Assembly: GCA_963585895.1 (NCBI GenBank)
Contig: OY757907.1
Coordinates: forward strand, 105,345,430-105,409,429
Source of the DNA: Sepioteuthis lessoniana
Lineage: Eukaryota > Mollusca > Cephalopoda > Myopsida > Loliginidae
Reading direction: 5' to 3'
Length of the DNA: 64,000 nt
The notes under the pieces: model-generated
Seen by the model: the letters and a program-made list of their open reading frames with translations, nothing else
The model's database searches: none
What the model was told of the DNA's origin: nothing
Made by a program: the position numbers and the translations under genes
Part shown: positions 46,549-59,204 of the stretch, in pieces
Numbering within the stretch: the stretch's first letter is position 1
How the letters are laid out: each line of letters begins with the position of its first letter

Positions 46549-47499
46549 AGGGTGAAAAAAAATTGGGGAACAAAAAAATGAAAATAAAAATAGAAATAAA
46601 ATAAAATAGAAATAAATAAAAAGAATAAACTCCTATCTAATATTACTAACAAATTCACCAGTCATGACATATTCTTTTGAAATGTAATTCTTTTCTCAAA
46701 TTCTTTAAAATTAAAGAGAAAATCTCTATTTTTAAAATCTATAATGAAAATAAGTTTACCCCAGACAAGATGAAGAATTGCAGCTATTCAAATGAATTTG
46801 CAACAACCAATTAGTTAACTAAGTTGGAATGTATAAAACAAATATATATATATAAAAAGAAAACTAGTTCCTACCCAATTACTTTTAACAGTTTTCTTAT
46901 TTTGGTGTTGAATTTATCACTAAACAAATACTAAAGTGCTTTGAAATAAAAGAATTCAAAGATATTTCACTAATTTTCAAGGTGTTCAATTCAAAATTAA
47001 CAGGGATTATCACATTATCATTCCAATACCAAAATTGACAGTTTATTAGTATCATCAAAAGATCAATTTCTAATAAGTAGCCATCTTTCATATAATTCAA
47101 TGAAAATGTGTTGAATAAGTTTGATTAAAGGCAGTGACAGTAGAATTAAGAATTTTAAAAAGATTGACTAAAAACCTGGCTTTAGTAATAAATGTGTAAT
47201 ATGCATGGCGATAAGATATAGCAAGCTCCTACAATAAAAGATGACAGTTAAAGCAGTATTAGAATTTCTTTCCATGTTCCAAATTACTGGAATTTAATCT
47301 GAAGGATGAGGAATAGATTCAGTAGAAACATTGATAAAAAGCATGGGATATAGACATTAATCAGATTTATAAGATCCGCCTTTGGCTTTGTTTATGACAT
47401 CATGACATAATGGATTATAGATCATTACAATAGAATAACTAACAAATGACTCAGACATCTAAACAACTAAAGCCAACTGAGTTAACTAAAATAAATTGA

Positions 47500-48545
47500 T
47501 CATCATTATCACATTGTACGGCTAGCATAGATTTCCCAACTCTTGCCATTCATCTCTATAATCCATCACTTCCATAGGTCTTCTAGACTACATCCTGTGT
47601 CCATACAGAGCTGTTGTAGATAAGTTCTAGTTGGTTATCCAATACTTGTATGTCCATGTTAAGGGGTCCACAGGAGAACGTCACTTATGAGTTTGTCCTT
47701 ACTTCTCCAGCAGAGTCCTGCATGTCTTTTCATCTTATTTGGATGGTTTTAGCGATGGGAGGTAGGTGGCCGTACAGCTGCTGTTTTGTGAGATGTTGCT
47801 TCCAGGATTTGTTCAATATAGCACATAGCATTCTTGTGCAATTCCCATCTAGCTTTTTCTCTATGTGCTAAGCCAGCATCCATGTGGTGCATACATATAG
47901 AATTGACACAATTGCTGCTGGGAAAAAATTGCATTATATTCTATCAGATAAGTCTGACTTCCATATAATCGATTATCTATCAATAGCAGTCTATGTCTTC
48001 ACTTGTTGCATATTGATGTCATTTTTCATAAATGAGATACTGCTTCTGAGGTAAGGGAACTTGTTCACTAGTTTCAAGGAACCACCATTTAGTGTGGTGA
48101 CGTCTCCTTTTTGATTACAAAACATATACTCCATTTTGTCTGCATTGACATAAGGCCAATGCCACTTGCTGCCTGCTCCAGACTAAGTAGCAGGGATTCA
48201 GCTTGGGTAGGTGCATTTACCAGAAGCACTATGTCGACTGCACAGTCTGCATTTGTATTAGTTTATAAGGAGTATCTATCTGCTTCTTGCCTTTTTTAGC
48301 ATAAAACCATTTTCTTTCATTAGATCCATCAATGTTCGAAGTATGTAGTCTAAGCAAATTTTGAACAGATATGGGGCTAATGTATCCCCTTGCAGAACAC
48401 CAGTAAAAAAGTTAAAGAAGTCTGTGTCTCCACCCAGTGAGTGAACTGTTTTTATAGAACATCATTATGGTTGTGACAGTCTCTTTGGGGAGACCATAGG
48501 CTAGAATTATTTGCACCATCTTCCCTTTGTGTATAGAAGGCAGAT
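47500..48545 (-). mobile_element. RTE-like retrotransposon fragment
   Basis: Minus-strand copy of about 1 kb from the 3' tail (CATCATTATCAC, 47501-47512) through the thumb, the catalytic neighbourhood and motif B (GVLQGD..AP equivalent near 48380) to a truncation near 48540 in the AFDSI/KGKM region. Many small indels. It is the third-longest RTE copy in the window. Confidence 0.72.
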
Positions 48546-49672
48546 TAATTATAGTAAAGTAATATTTTCAAATTTAACAAAATTACATAACTGAAATAAT
48601 TGAATCTTTGGTTATAAAGAGGTTGTATCTTAAAAGTCTTTAATTTTTTTCCCCCACTTCTTTTTAGGCTCTAAAACCTTTTCCTCTATCTCTCATCCCA
48701 ACCAACAGTGAATCAACTATTTAAAATAGAAACAGTATGCTTTTTATCAGTCTCTGAGATATTAATCATTTTCTGTTAAACCTTTGACTTCACTCACAAA
48801 AATAAACACTGGGGTTTTGTTTGCAAGAGAACAAAATATCTAAAAGTAAGAGATTAAGATTTAAGCTGATAATATCACCGATAAGGCCCCAATACAACAT
48901 TAATATTGTCTAATGTAAAATAAAAAATAAAATCCTTGAAAATGCCCAATTTCCTGTATATCTAGGAGTAATCTAAGACACTTAAAAACTAAAACATAAA
49001 TTAAGATTTAAGTAGTTTAAACATATTTATATGAAGAATTAAGTTTTAATCCATTTCACATGAGCTGGATTTTCCAATAAGAGTATTAACACTATTTTCA
49101 ACCACTGCTAATATCAAACACCTGGCTGGATGTTAAATCTCAAAAGTAACTATTTAACCATAAGGTACATTCTAGTGAGAACAAAATACTTAAAAATTTT
49201 CTTTAACGTTGACACAAATTTAAAATATGATTTTTGTATAATCTAACTACAACTCAAATAGGTAGAAAAAAGGATGTGAAAAGTTCATCTATGTATGAGG
49301 ATTTAGTATGTAAGTATACATATTTATAAAGATATGAAGAATAATTTATGGAGAAATAAAAATCATAAAAACATGTTCACTTTTAAAAGAAATGATGAAT
49401 ACTTGACAGATCATCTTACTATGAATTAACAAAATTTTTTTCTTTTTTATTAGTGTTTATTTCATCACAATATCTAAGGATGGTTCTATCTATGACCACC
49501 AAATTTTTTCTGGTTACTCATCTGATCCAAGAGTAAGTTTTTAGCATATTAGTTTTTGAAAATTAAAAAACTTAAGTTTGTAGAGAAGGGTTTAATTTAC
49601 AATGTAGGTACAATGCTTTAACTGAACACTCACTTTGCAATCATCAGGTTAACTAAGCTAAATAATTTTCAA

Positions 49673-49765
49673 ATTATTTAACAATTTTGTTAAACCATAT
49701 TATCTAATTATTTTAAGTAAATTATTTAACGATTTTGTTTAACCAAATTATCTAAATTTCATTAA
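49673..49765. repeat. Two-copy tandem repeat, period about 48
   Basis: ATTATTTAACAATTTTGTTA with CCATATTATCTAATT at 49673, and ATTATTTAACGATTTTGTTT with CCAAATTATCTAAATT at 49721. Located 60 bp on the donor side of the candidate exon at 49827-49862. Confidence 0.65.
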
Positions 49766-49826
49766 ACAATATAAAGTGGATACAAACAAAAATTTCCTAA
49801 CCAGAAACTATAGTTATGAGCCTTAC

Positions 49827-49862
49827 CTGACCCAAGACATTTTTTCATTAGAAAAATCAAGA
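49827..49862 (-). CDS. Candidate exon for the PH-domain strand with the conserved Trp
   Basis: A 36-nt interval between a T-rich acceptor (GCTTTTTTTTGAG) and a strong GTAAGG donor. In the phase-2 frame it reads LDFSNEKMSWV plus split codons at each end. The pattern L-D-x(5)-K-x-S-W resembles the strand 3/4 hairpin of PLC PH domains, where a Leu is followed 8-9 residues later by Ile/Leu-x-Trp. Phases fit the candidate exons on either side. A different frame (phase-1 out) would splice directly to 32307 but lacks any PH pattern. Support is splice signals, motif and phase; transcript evidence is lacking. Confidence 0.45.
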
Positions 49863-51464
49863 CTCAAAAAAAAGCATGTGCTTATATTTGCATCAGTATG
49901 AGCAATGGCTACCAGGGTCCATAAATATTCACCTCTCAATAATGTTTACTAACTTAAGTCCTCACAAAAACTGTTTGGTGTTATACTCTATGTTCATTAT
50001 TGCAATAAAATGCGAGACAAATAAATCTACAGTCAATTTCAAATCCATGATCATTGTTTGGAGATAAAGGCCCAGTTCATGCCACCCTAAAGAACTACCT
50101 TTAAATTCTGCTCATAGGGTAGGTTTTCAGCTCATTAAACAAAATCCAACAACTTATCAATTTGCATGCAACTCTTAGTAGCATTTGTTAGATTATTTGA
50201 TTATTTTATTATACAAGCATTCACGGATAATAAAAAATTTATATAAAATTCTCTATGGATTTATTGTTTTTATCAACAAGTAATTCATCTATAAATATAC
50301 AACTTGCATATAATTAGATTCAATTCAGACAAATGAAAAATTCCCCAAAGTTTGCAAACTAAACAGTTGCACTTGATTGCAAAGCAAATTATCAATTCAA
50401 GAATTTATAAAGAACTCGAAAACAGCATTACAATCATCAGCTATGGTCAATCATCTTGGTGCATTTTGATTGGTTCCATTTCTGTGAAATCTGAAGCAAG
50501 TTCAGATATGAATTCTCAAAAGTCTTTCATGTATGTTATTCAAAGGCTGACAGGCAAAAAAGAAATGTTCTTTGCTTTCAGTTATCTTTAATTATGGTTT
50601 CAAATTTCAGCACTGATCTTTGAGCTGTTTGATCAGCTCAAATAGGTTTTTTCTTTTTTTTTTTTTAAATTTCAAATAACCAAGAATAGAAAATAATTAA
50701 ATCAGCTTTCACAGTATTTCCTTAATCTAATTATGTGATATGAATTACAGCTTGTAGTGCAATTCAAGTTGTTTCTTCAAATTGCAAACAAATTAAATCC
50801 ACTTCGAAATATCTAAAAAGAAAAAATAATCTTAAATTTTGAGACAAGATTTTTTTTAATTATTTGCTCTAATAACTACAATTTTATTCTATTTTCAGAA
50901 AAAAAAATTCTATGTTGAATTCATGAAACTTCTCATATTTTGGCAATGATTTGTTTCAGAAATTAGGAAAGTTTGGTTTAAATATAAGAAACTTAAAAAA
51001 AGAAGGAAAAAAAAAGAAAAAACTGTACAAATTTTTAAAAATCAGCAGATATCATATAAAGAAAATCAAAAAATTATTTCTTTGAAAAGAAATTTATTCC
51101 AAAGAGGAAAATCAAAAAGGTTTTGAATATTGTCAAAAGTTCAGTTATAGAACAGATAAATGAACATATAGAAATCTGATCACTGCCTTTTTTTTTTTTT
51201 TTTTTTTTTTAAATTGTTCAAATTTATTCTTTTTCATTCTGATGTATTTGAGTGATAAATTTTAACAGTATGTCAACCTGTCTGGGGATATTTTGTGCCT
51301 AGAGGATATAGCGAATGGCATATGTTTATATTTACATTTTTTTATATTATATATCATGTATTCCTATCTAATATAAATAATTTGCGTCAAGATCTATTTG
51401 ACACATAGATGGGCCTCTAACAAGTCATATGACTCCAAGTCAAAGTGGACCTGGGTGGGTTTGT

Positions 51465-51968
51465 TGGTTGTTTGGGTTTTATGGCATATAAACTTTTGTA
51501 GGTTATGTAATGCCAAATCTATTTTTATACAAATAATCAGTTTTATTTCATACAATTCAGTTTAGTATAAATACACAATTTAATTATAAAAAATATTTTT
51601 ATTTCAAGCTATTCAGTTAAGTCAAACAGTTCTAATTCGAACAATTCAGTTTAGTATCAGTATAGTTTTTATCCCCATACAGTTAAATATCAAAACGGTT
51701 CTTTTTCAAGTTATTGAATTTAGCATAAGTACACAGTTTAGTTCTATTTGACCCATAGACAGAACCCTATCAGGTGCTACCACTCTGGGCCAAAGTGGAC
51801 CTGGGAGCAATGGCAATGAAGGGGTACTCCGCATTCCCCAAAGCTCAAACATTACCGGAACCTCACCATCAGATGGTTTAGTGTCATATATCCAGGACAC
51901 TCGTTGGCGGTGTCTTACCTCACTACAGAGAAGCAATCAGTGTATTCTACAGCCCCAGCTGACTGGGT
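51465..51968. repeat. Interspersed repeat family D copy
   Basis: Left end TTTTATGGCATATAAACTTT, minisatellite-like units with CAATTCAGTTTAGTATAA (51545-51740), body CCTATCAGGTGCTACCACTC, GAAGGGGTACTCCGCATTCC, CCAGGACACTCGTTGGCGG, end CAGCCCCAGCTGACTGGG. It is inserted in an older D-like copy (51255-51460 left part, 51970-52060 right part). Confidence 0.65.
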
Positions 51969-52069
51969 AAGTGGACCTGGGAGGACACCCCTTTTTAGGT
52001 GAGAGGTCTCAACTCTCTGCAGGGGATACAGTTAGCACATTCTAAATTCTGCCAACAAGGCATAATCCA

Positions 52070-52662
52070 GATGGATATCATGCATTAAATTGTAACTTCT
52101 TTGTTGTGTTTGTAGCAGTCTAACATAATATTGTTTTATACCTATCGGTAGTCTTGCCTGAAGTCATTATGTTAATTAGAATAAAATGTACAAATATCAA
52201 AATTAAAAATTGGGCAACTTTTTCATTCTTTAAACCAAAGTTTTATTTACTGTTCAAGCTCAATATTTACTTCAATAATTTGAAAAAAAAAAAAAAGCAA
52301 AATAATTTCTCAAATTCGTCGACAGTTATAAGCATTTCTTAAAAGAATTTTTATTCGTTAGAGTTTAAGTCATTTTCTCTAGACACCATTATGAATAACT
52401 AATTCAAGAGGTTACTGAAAAGACATTCAGGAATTACTAAGTTTAATATTTAAAAATTTTTTCCATTATATCAAAATTCCTTCTTAGACTTATTTTTTTA
52501 AGAACTTTAATGTACATTTTAAGCAGTTTACAATTCTTATGAAGAATTCTTCATATGTAATTATATTAGATGCTGATAATTACTCAAATTTCCCAATCTC
52601 ATTCTAGTAATGATTTTTTTTCTTCCCCAAAAAAAATCAGATTATTCTGCTTCCAAAATTAT

Positions 52663-52698
<36 letters not shown>

Positions 52699-54775
52699 AA
52701 AATCAGAGAGAAACTATACGTAAGCCATTGTTACAAAATTTGTACTCTATTTATCAGATTGTGAAAGAATTGGTGCGATTTGAAACTGCCCCGTGAATGT
52801 GTGAAGCAAACAACTGGACCATGAGAACACTTACACTTATGCATGCTAAAACAAATTCAACTGCTACACTGTTGCTTTTAAAAGCATTAGTTAAATGTTG
52901 GCATGTAATCATTTAAATGAGTCACATGAATTTTTTTTCAGTGAAATTCTCTCATCCAAAAGTTTATTTTAAAAAAATTTCAAGAATGGAATATTTTCAA
53001 AATATAGAAATAAATAAATAATATCAAAAATAAATTCTTTATCACATTAATTTTTTTTTCTTTCAAATAATTTCCTGATTCAATCAAATAAGTTTTAAAG
53101 AATTTTTATTTTTAGATAATACACTTGAAGATTTAGAAAAAATAATAAACAGAAATTTTAGTTTCTTCTCAGCTTTCATATGAACATTTTAGTAAAAGAA
53201 TTGAAAAAATGAAAATAGTTTGGATATAAACTTATGATTAAAAATTAGTACAAAACTTCACTTTTCAAAAAAACAAAACAAAAAAAACAACTTCAATTTA
53301 AGTTCTATTGATATCTAGATAATTCAAATTTTATAAAATGAAGTGTAAAGTTTCAGTTGTCTTTGTATCAATCTAATACACAGTAGTGTCCCTTGTTTTG
53401 TAGGTTGCTTCAATTAGAGTATATGTAGTGGACAGTCAACACATGCCTTATGTCTTTGTTATAATGTGAGAACCTAATACAAAGTTTCTTAGACAGCAAA
53501 AAAAGAAAAAAGCTAACAAACATACATGTAAATAAGTCATTTTTGACTGGTATTAAACTAATATATGTAAACTGTCTGACTACACAGAAAAATCTTAAAT
53601 ACAATTATTAAAAGATACTTGAATAATTGTTAAAATTGACAAACGTGGATATTTATTGATTAACTTTTCTGCTTGCATGTACAGTAATTTTATAACCCAC
53701 ATTTTCTAACTCATAAGATCTGTACACAGCAAAATTTTTGTTGTTACCTCCCTTGATATTTGCTATGCAAGAAAATTCAGTGTGATGCATTTTTCTTCTG
53801 GGTAAAATGGGTTAAGTCTACTGATTGTTAATTAAATACTTCAGTAATCCTGCATCAGGTCAATTGTGTATAAGAACATTGCAGATAAAATAACCCATTA
53901 CAGGAGAAGCAGAAGAGTAAAGCTTCACTAAACATATAATCATCTATACCTTCCCTAGTTCTCTTGTCTCAGCCAGAAACTATTTCCTGGATGTATCCAA
54001 ACTAATTGAAGGAGCAAAACTGGTTGTTAAGAAAGTCTGGTGATTGGTATGGTTCTTGTGGTCAAGACAAAAGTTCTTTAATGAGGTATTTGTTATAAGC
54101 TACGTTTGAACAGAGGAGTGGTCATAGACTTTTGACGAGTATTTATACCCTCTAGTCTATTGTCATTAATGTATATCTGTTGATATGAAAACTATATTAT
54201 AGTAGATGATATATCATCTATAATCGGTAAAGTACCTAAATTCATATCCCACTGGATATGAAAAAAAAAATACACACACATCCAGTTGGGTCAGATAATG
54301 GAATATTTAGTGACTGAAATTTTGAATATCTAGAGAGGGGGGGGGAGTGGTAAAAACACAAGTAGAGAAATTCCACATCCAATAAAATGTCATCATTCAA
54401 CTCCAGTGTAAGTCAGTTCCAGTTCTCTAATAATCCAAGCCATCACAATTTTAAAATGTTTCCTTTCCCAACAGAAGCATATTGTGTTTTATAAATATAT
54501 TTTCAAATTATTGCTGATTCTTAATAAATAATTACTGATGTAAAAGTTATAAACTTCATAGCTTTTATTTTACATTTGTACCCTTAAAAAAGTACAAACA
54601 TGAAAAATAAAAGCTATGAGATTTCATAACAGATGCAAAACCGATAAATACTACTTAGCAATAATCACCAAACACATGAATCTTGCTAATTTTTATTATA
54701 CCATGAAAAGGAAATAATTTAATAAGACCTGCCACAGACTTTCTTAAAATTACAAATCAATTATTTTGAATATAC
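52070..54775. other. Unannotated DNA
   Basis: AT-rich. A short CA/TA tract at 52664-52698. A 15-nt segment near 53750 has AG and GT borders but is too small to call. No repeats of families A-E. Confidence 0.55.
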
Positions 54776-55014
54776 ATATTATAAATTGAATTACCAAGAT
54801 CAGAAAATCTGGCAAGCACTGCATACGACATACAGAAACAATAGACAGCTATTTTGACCTTATGAGGTCTCATCAGCAGTGTATACCAGGATTTCCCCCA
54901 CTAGGGGTGACCGTGTCCTCTGTAAGAGTACAGATGTATCTACAAGACACATCAGGTAAAGTGGTCACGCATTTACTAGGACTAATAATTTGGCAATAGA
55001 GTTCAGTTCTGCAT

Positions 55015-55440
55015 TTAGTGGTTGGTTGGGTTTTATGGTCTATGAACCTTTGTAGGTTATTTAATGCCAAATTCATTTTTATACAAATAAACAGTTCTAT
55101 TTCAAACAATTCAGTTTAGCATGACTACACAGTTTAACTGTCAAAAACATTTCTTTCTATTTCAAGCTATTCAGTTTAGTCAAACAGTTCTAATTCAAAC
55201 AATTAAGTCTAGCATAAGTATGCAGTTTAGTTCTATTTAACCCATAGATAGGGTCAGATCAGGTGCTACCATTCCAGGCCAGAGTGGACCTGGGAGCAAA
55301 GGCAATGAAGGAGTACTCTGCATTCCCCTAAGTCCCAGTTACTGGACCCTCACTATCAGATTGTTTAGTGTCATATCCAGGACACTTGTTGGCGGGGGGG
55401 GGGGTGTCAGTGTTTTCTGCAGCCCCACACAGAGTTAATG
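55015..55440. repeat. Interspersed repeat family D copy
   Basis: TTTTATGGTCTATGAACCTT left end, AATTCAGTTTAGCATGACTA units, body CAGGTGCTACCATTCCAGGC, GAAGGAGTACTCTGCATTCC, CCAGGACACTTGTTGGCGGG and a truncated CAGCCCCA end. First of two tandem copies inside the 54776-55975 inverted repeat. Confidence 0.62.
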
Positions 55441-55812
55441 TCAAAACAGTTTTATTTCAGATAATTCAGTTTAGCATAAGTACACAGTTTAGAGGTCCAA
55501 ACAGTTCTATTTTAAACAATTCAGTTTAGCATAAGTATGCTGTTTAAATGCAAAACCAGTACAGTCTTGAAACCAAAGATTAGTTCTATTTGACCCAGAG
55601 ATAGGACCCTTATCAGATGCTACCTCTCTGGGCCAGAGCGGACCTGGAAGCAATGGCAATGAAGTGGTACCCCACTTTCCCCAAAGCTCCAGCATTACTG
55701 GAACCTCACCATCAGATTGTTTAGTGTCATATATCCAGGATTCATGGGGGGGGGTCTTACTCCTCTGCAGAGAAGCAGTCAGTGTATTCTACAGCCCCGG
55801 CTGACTGGGAAG
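55440..55812. repeat. Interspersed repeat family D copy (tandem second copy)
   Basis: Starts within the minisatellite part (TCAGATAATTCAGTTTAGCA), then CTTATCAGATGCTACCTCTC, GAAGTGGTACCCCACTTTCC and the end CAGCCCCGGCTGACTGGG. It lacks the left module, as expected if the tandem arose by unequal exchange within the minisatellite. Confidence 0.6.
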
Positions 55813-55996
55813 TATTCTGTGGTTATTGGTTCAATCTCCAGAGGGAAAAATCATGGTATACACTGTTGATTAGACCTAATATGGTCAAAACAGGTATCTA
55901 GTGTTTTCATAGGTTTCATGCAGTGCTTGCCAGATATTCTAATCCTGGTAATTCCATTTATAGTATGTAATTCCGCTATTTAAAAGAATTAAAAAT

Positions 55997-56032
<36 letters not shown>

Positions 56033-56574
56033 AGAAGACTTCCAACTGAATCAAAAAATTTGTTATAATTATTTCTCATACCAAACAATTTTGATAAAAT
56101 ATTTTTGTATTCAGACAAAACCTTGAAGTTGAAATGCATTGGCAAATAAACAAACCATCAAATATGTATCTTTGTTCCGTTTTTACCTTTTTCTAGATAG
56201 ATAGTTAACTCAACAATAACAAAGCTATAAAAATGTACAAACTGTACTCCACCCTTTAGAATTTCTGGAGATTTAAGATTACTTAGTTTCAATGCTTTTG
56301 ATAATGATTAATACCTAATAATATCCATTTTGATTGAATAATGTTTCATGAAAAGTTTTTTTAAAATATCTGGTATCTTTGGTTTAGAAGAAAATTAACT
56401 TTTCATCAAAAATAAATTCTAAAGTCATACCTATTTATGAACAATACCATAAATAATGAAGTCTCTTGAACATAATAATCTGAAGCAAAGTTACAGCGAC
56501 ATAGAACAGTGAAAGTAGACAAAATATCAACACTGATATCAATGATATCTTTTAAAAAAAGAAAGAAGTTTTTT

Positions 56575-56785
56575 TTTTGTTTCTTTGTTTTAATGGCATA
56601 TTCATCTTCATGGGTTATTTAATGCCAAAGCCATCCTTACAGAAGAACAGTGGTGGTACTAAACTCATAGCTGGTGAATAAGGGGTTCATAGCGGTCACA
56701 AGGGGATTAGTTCAAAAGTGAACATAATAGCACAATTGAAACTTCTTGCAGTTCAGCATGTTTGCCACTAGACCACAGGGATTCT
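56575..56785 (-). mobile_element. SINE family A copy
   Basis: Reverse copy with tail TTTAATGGCATATTCATC, core fragment GGGGTTCATAGCGGTCACAA (diverged) and head CACTAGACCACAGGGATTC. It is followed directly by a (GA)n tract at 56790. Confidence 0.58.
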
Positions 56786-56789
56786 CTCT

Positions 56790-56830
<41 letters not shown>

Positions 56831-57086
56831 AACTTTTCCTTGAATCAAATCTTCTGGGATTATTTGTTTATATTTTCCTTTTTTAAAATAAAATAGTATT
56901 TTCTTCTTACTTTTTACACTTGGAATCAGAAAAGTAAAACTGTAATCTTTATACTTAATGGCCAACTCTTGTCACTAGTTACATTTCATTTTTTTTTTTT
57001 ATCAAGATTAAATGGTCTGCTTAAAGATTAACTAATCAGAAGAAAATATTAATTCTCAGGAATGCAATAAAATAATAATAAATTAC

Positions 57087-57119
57087 CTTTGAAAACAAGA
57101 TTTTACTGAGTATGTATAA
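57087..57119 (-). CDS. Candidate microexon of the PH domain (strands 1-2)
   Basis: A 33-nt interval between TTATTCTTATTAG and GTAATT. In the phase-2 frame it reads YTYSVKSCFQ and contributes a Ser with the next candidate exon. Joined, CFQSLDFSNEKMSW aligns by eye with the R-F-Y-x-L...I-W stretch of PLC delta PH domains, and YSVKS with the L-x-K-V-K-S strand before it. The donor is only moderate. The exon follows the rule of phase 2 in and phase 2 out, so it could be skipped without a frameshift. Confidence 0.38.
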
Positions 57120-57724
57120 CTAATAAGAATAAACAAGTCAAATTTTCATTTGACAAATAAGACCCAGATATAATTTAACCCTCAGAACCTGAAGAGTCTA
57201 TATTTGTGCAGCTACCTGGAAGTACATTTACTTAAACAGCCTGAATTCATTTCTAGATCACAATTATGACGTTTGACATTTTCAACTATTTTTAGCTAGG
57301 TTCTAAGGGTTATGGCCTTGAAATTTAACTTGAAAATTACCTTAAACTTCTCAAAGGAGTTAAAATTCAAATGAATGTACTTCTCTACTTGATAAGATTA
57401 AAAAGAAAAAAGCATTTTGCTATATCACCAGAATGTTATAAACTCTAAACTCTTGACTTAATAACATATAATGCAAAATTTGTTCCTGTGTTATTTCTTA
57501 ATTATGTTGTACAAATACAGAAATGGCGATTATTCCCTTCAAATTTTGATTTTCAGGCTTTGGATAATTAAATTTAGAAATTAACTTAACTTTGCATGTT
57601 TGAATAAGCTCTGAATAGTCAAAATTTATATGTGTTTATACTCTCATTCACAGGTCCTATAACCTAGTATGGTCATGGGAGGGCTACTCATAGAATGTGT
57701 CCAGGGAATAATAACCTGGTAGAG

Positions 57725-57960
57725 ACCATCCTTCTCCAGATCAAGTGTTTTGAATTCAGAGTTTTCCTCCTCCTAGACCGGTTGCCATATAAAAGTTAAA
57801 TAGACCAGTCTGTCCTACAATTTACACATAATTGGAAGGAAAAAAGTTGGATTCATACCTTTCCCAAGGTTATTAGTACTATGTAAACAGCTTCATTCAG
57901 GATTTGAACTCGAGTAGCCGAGTCCAATTCCTACAATGATAACAATCATGCCATGAGCAC
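57725..57960 (-). mobile_element. SINE family C copy, reverse
   Basis: Reverse copy: GAATTCAGAGTTTTCCTCCT and GACCGGTTGCCATATAAAAG, then TTCATACCTTTCCCAAGGTT, and head CAGGATTTGAACTCGAGTAG with AATGATAACAATCATGCC. Followed by an A34 run (57976-58009). Confidence 0.63.
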
Positions 57961-57974
57961 CTTTAGTATTTCCA

Positions 57975-57975
<1 letters not shown>

Positions 57976-58009
<34 letters not shown>
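57976..58009. repeat. Poly-A run, 34 bp
   Basis: Pure A run. Other A or T runs of 18 or more are at 7146-7169, 12600-12622, 27757-27783, 34728-34750, 39483-39508 and 51188-51210. Confidence 0.9.
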
Positions 58010-58012
<3 letters not shown>

Positions 58013-58246
58013 TGAGAATTTTATTTATTACTAATATTTATTTTTAACTAATGTAAATCAGTTTCACATATCAGTCCCTAAATATAGTCTTTCATTATTG
58101 ATTTGAAAATCTCATAACCCAAGTCATAAAAGTACTTTGAAGAGAAAAATAAGTTTTTCCCATTTATTTTAGGCAAATAACATTTTCTGCTCGGGAACAA
58201 GTACAAATTTTGTTACATCACACATTATCAATACAATCAAACTTAC

Positions 58247-58262
58247 TGAATCCCTTTTGTTT
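58247..58262 (-). CDS. Candidate 16-nt microexon at the PH-domain start
   Basis: Sixteen bases between GCATTTAG and a strong GTAAGTTTG donor. They join in phase with the candidate first exon (phase 1) and with 57087-57119 (phase 2), giving TKGI and then His. KG at this spot would match the K-G-S/T that opens PLC PH domains. The acceptor has a poor pyrimidine tract and the exon is extremely short, so chance is a real possibility. Kept because the joined reading aligns with the family and no longer exon was found in the interval. Confidence 0.28.
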
Positions 58263-59204
58263 CTAAATGCTTTTAATATCAATTTCTCTTCAAACAAGAA
58301 AAGTTATCAATGGCTCATGATTATCGTGGAGGTTTTCTCATTTAGGAAGTGCTAAGTAGCCTTGTAAGAATATAATAAAAGAATGAATGAGGACTATAAG
58401 CTGAAAATTAAAAGTTTATAATCAGTATATTTTAGTTAATGTATCCAACACATATTGACAAGTTTGTATACCATTATATAATTTATATTTAGACACATTC
58501 TGTTGAGTTGATCAAATTTCCTATTGTAATAACAACTTTAATATGTGTTACCAGCTGTAGATTCTAATTTGAAAAATACATCAGAGGTTTACAGATTCAC
58601 TAATATTAGAGTGGGTGGGAAAAAATAAATATTACTTCCTCAGATACGAAACCTAAGAGACTAGTCAAATGCAAGGAGGGGGTCCCCATTAATAGATGAG
58701 AGAGAACAGTTGTTTTTTGGGGTTTTTTTTAATCTACTTATGTATTTCTCAGTATATATATATATATATATATATATATTACTGGCAGTAAAGTAGTATA
58801 GACATCAGAAATATCAAGGGTGTGGCTTTTACTGAAAATGCTAAGATATAAATGTATTTTGATCACCAAACAAGAATATCAACTCAAGATAATAGTGCCT
58901 GAGTGGGTGTGAATTAATTGACACACCGTTTTTTTTTTTTTTTGTTTTGTACAATATAGACCTTATATACCTGAGCATCGGTTGAATTTTGAAGATTTCT
59001 TAGGTAAAAAATTACCAACCTATTTATTTGTAGTAATTTTACAAGATTGAAACTCAATCATAATAGTAAAGAACTAAAAGCAACCCTTGGCTTAATAAGT
59101 TAATTCTATAAATTAAAGAATATTGTGTTGTACACAAGTAGATAAACTAATCAACTATTTATCTATTGAATTATATCACAGCATAGCATTTTGTAAGAGT
59201 TATA

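Larger units (their letters stand above)
48546..51240. other. Mostly unannotated DNA around candidate exon 49827-49862
   Basis: Apart from the candidate exon and the tandem repeat at 49673 no element was recognised. The 79-codon plus frame at 50352-50591 has an ordinary composition but no known motif and no clear splice sites. Confidence 0.5.
54776..55975. repeat. Inverted repeat (about 120-bp arms) flanking two D-family repeats
   Basis: Left arm 54781-54900 contains ATCTGGCAAGCACTGCAT, TTTTGACCTTATGAGGTCT and CAGTGTATACCA in order. The reverse complement of 55845-55970 contains TATCTGGCAAGCACTGCAT, TTTTGACCATATTAGGTCT and CAGTGTATACCA in the same order and spacing. About 950 bp lie between, including two head-to-tail D repeats. 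It could be a composite foldback element, or one ancestral repeat copied in opposite orientation. Confidence 0.6.

Noticed and set aside
51706-51936. 76-codon minus-strand frame, similar to one at 55507-55695
   Set aside because: Similarity is explained by both being the D repeat; frames differ between copies and many copies are interrupted.
53745-53770. 15-nt segment with AG/GT borders
   Set aside because: Too short to distinguish from chance and looks like a recurring noncoding motif.
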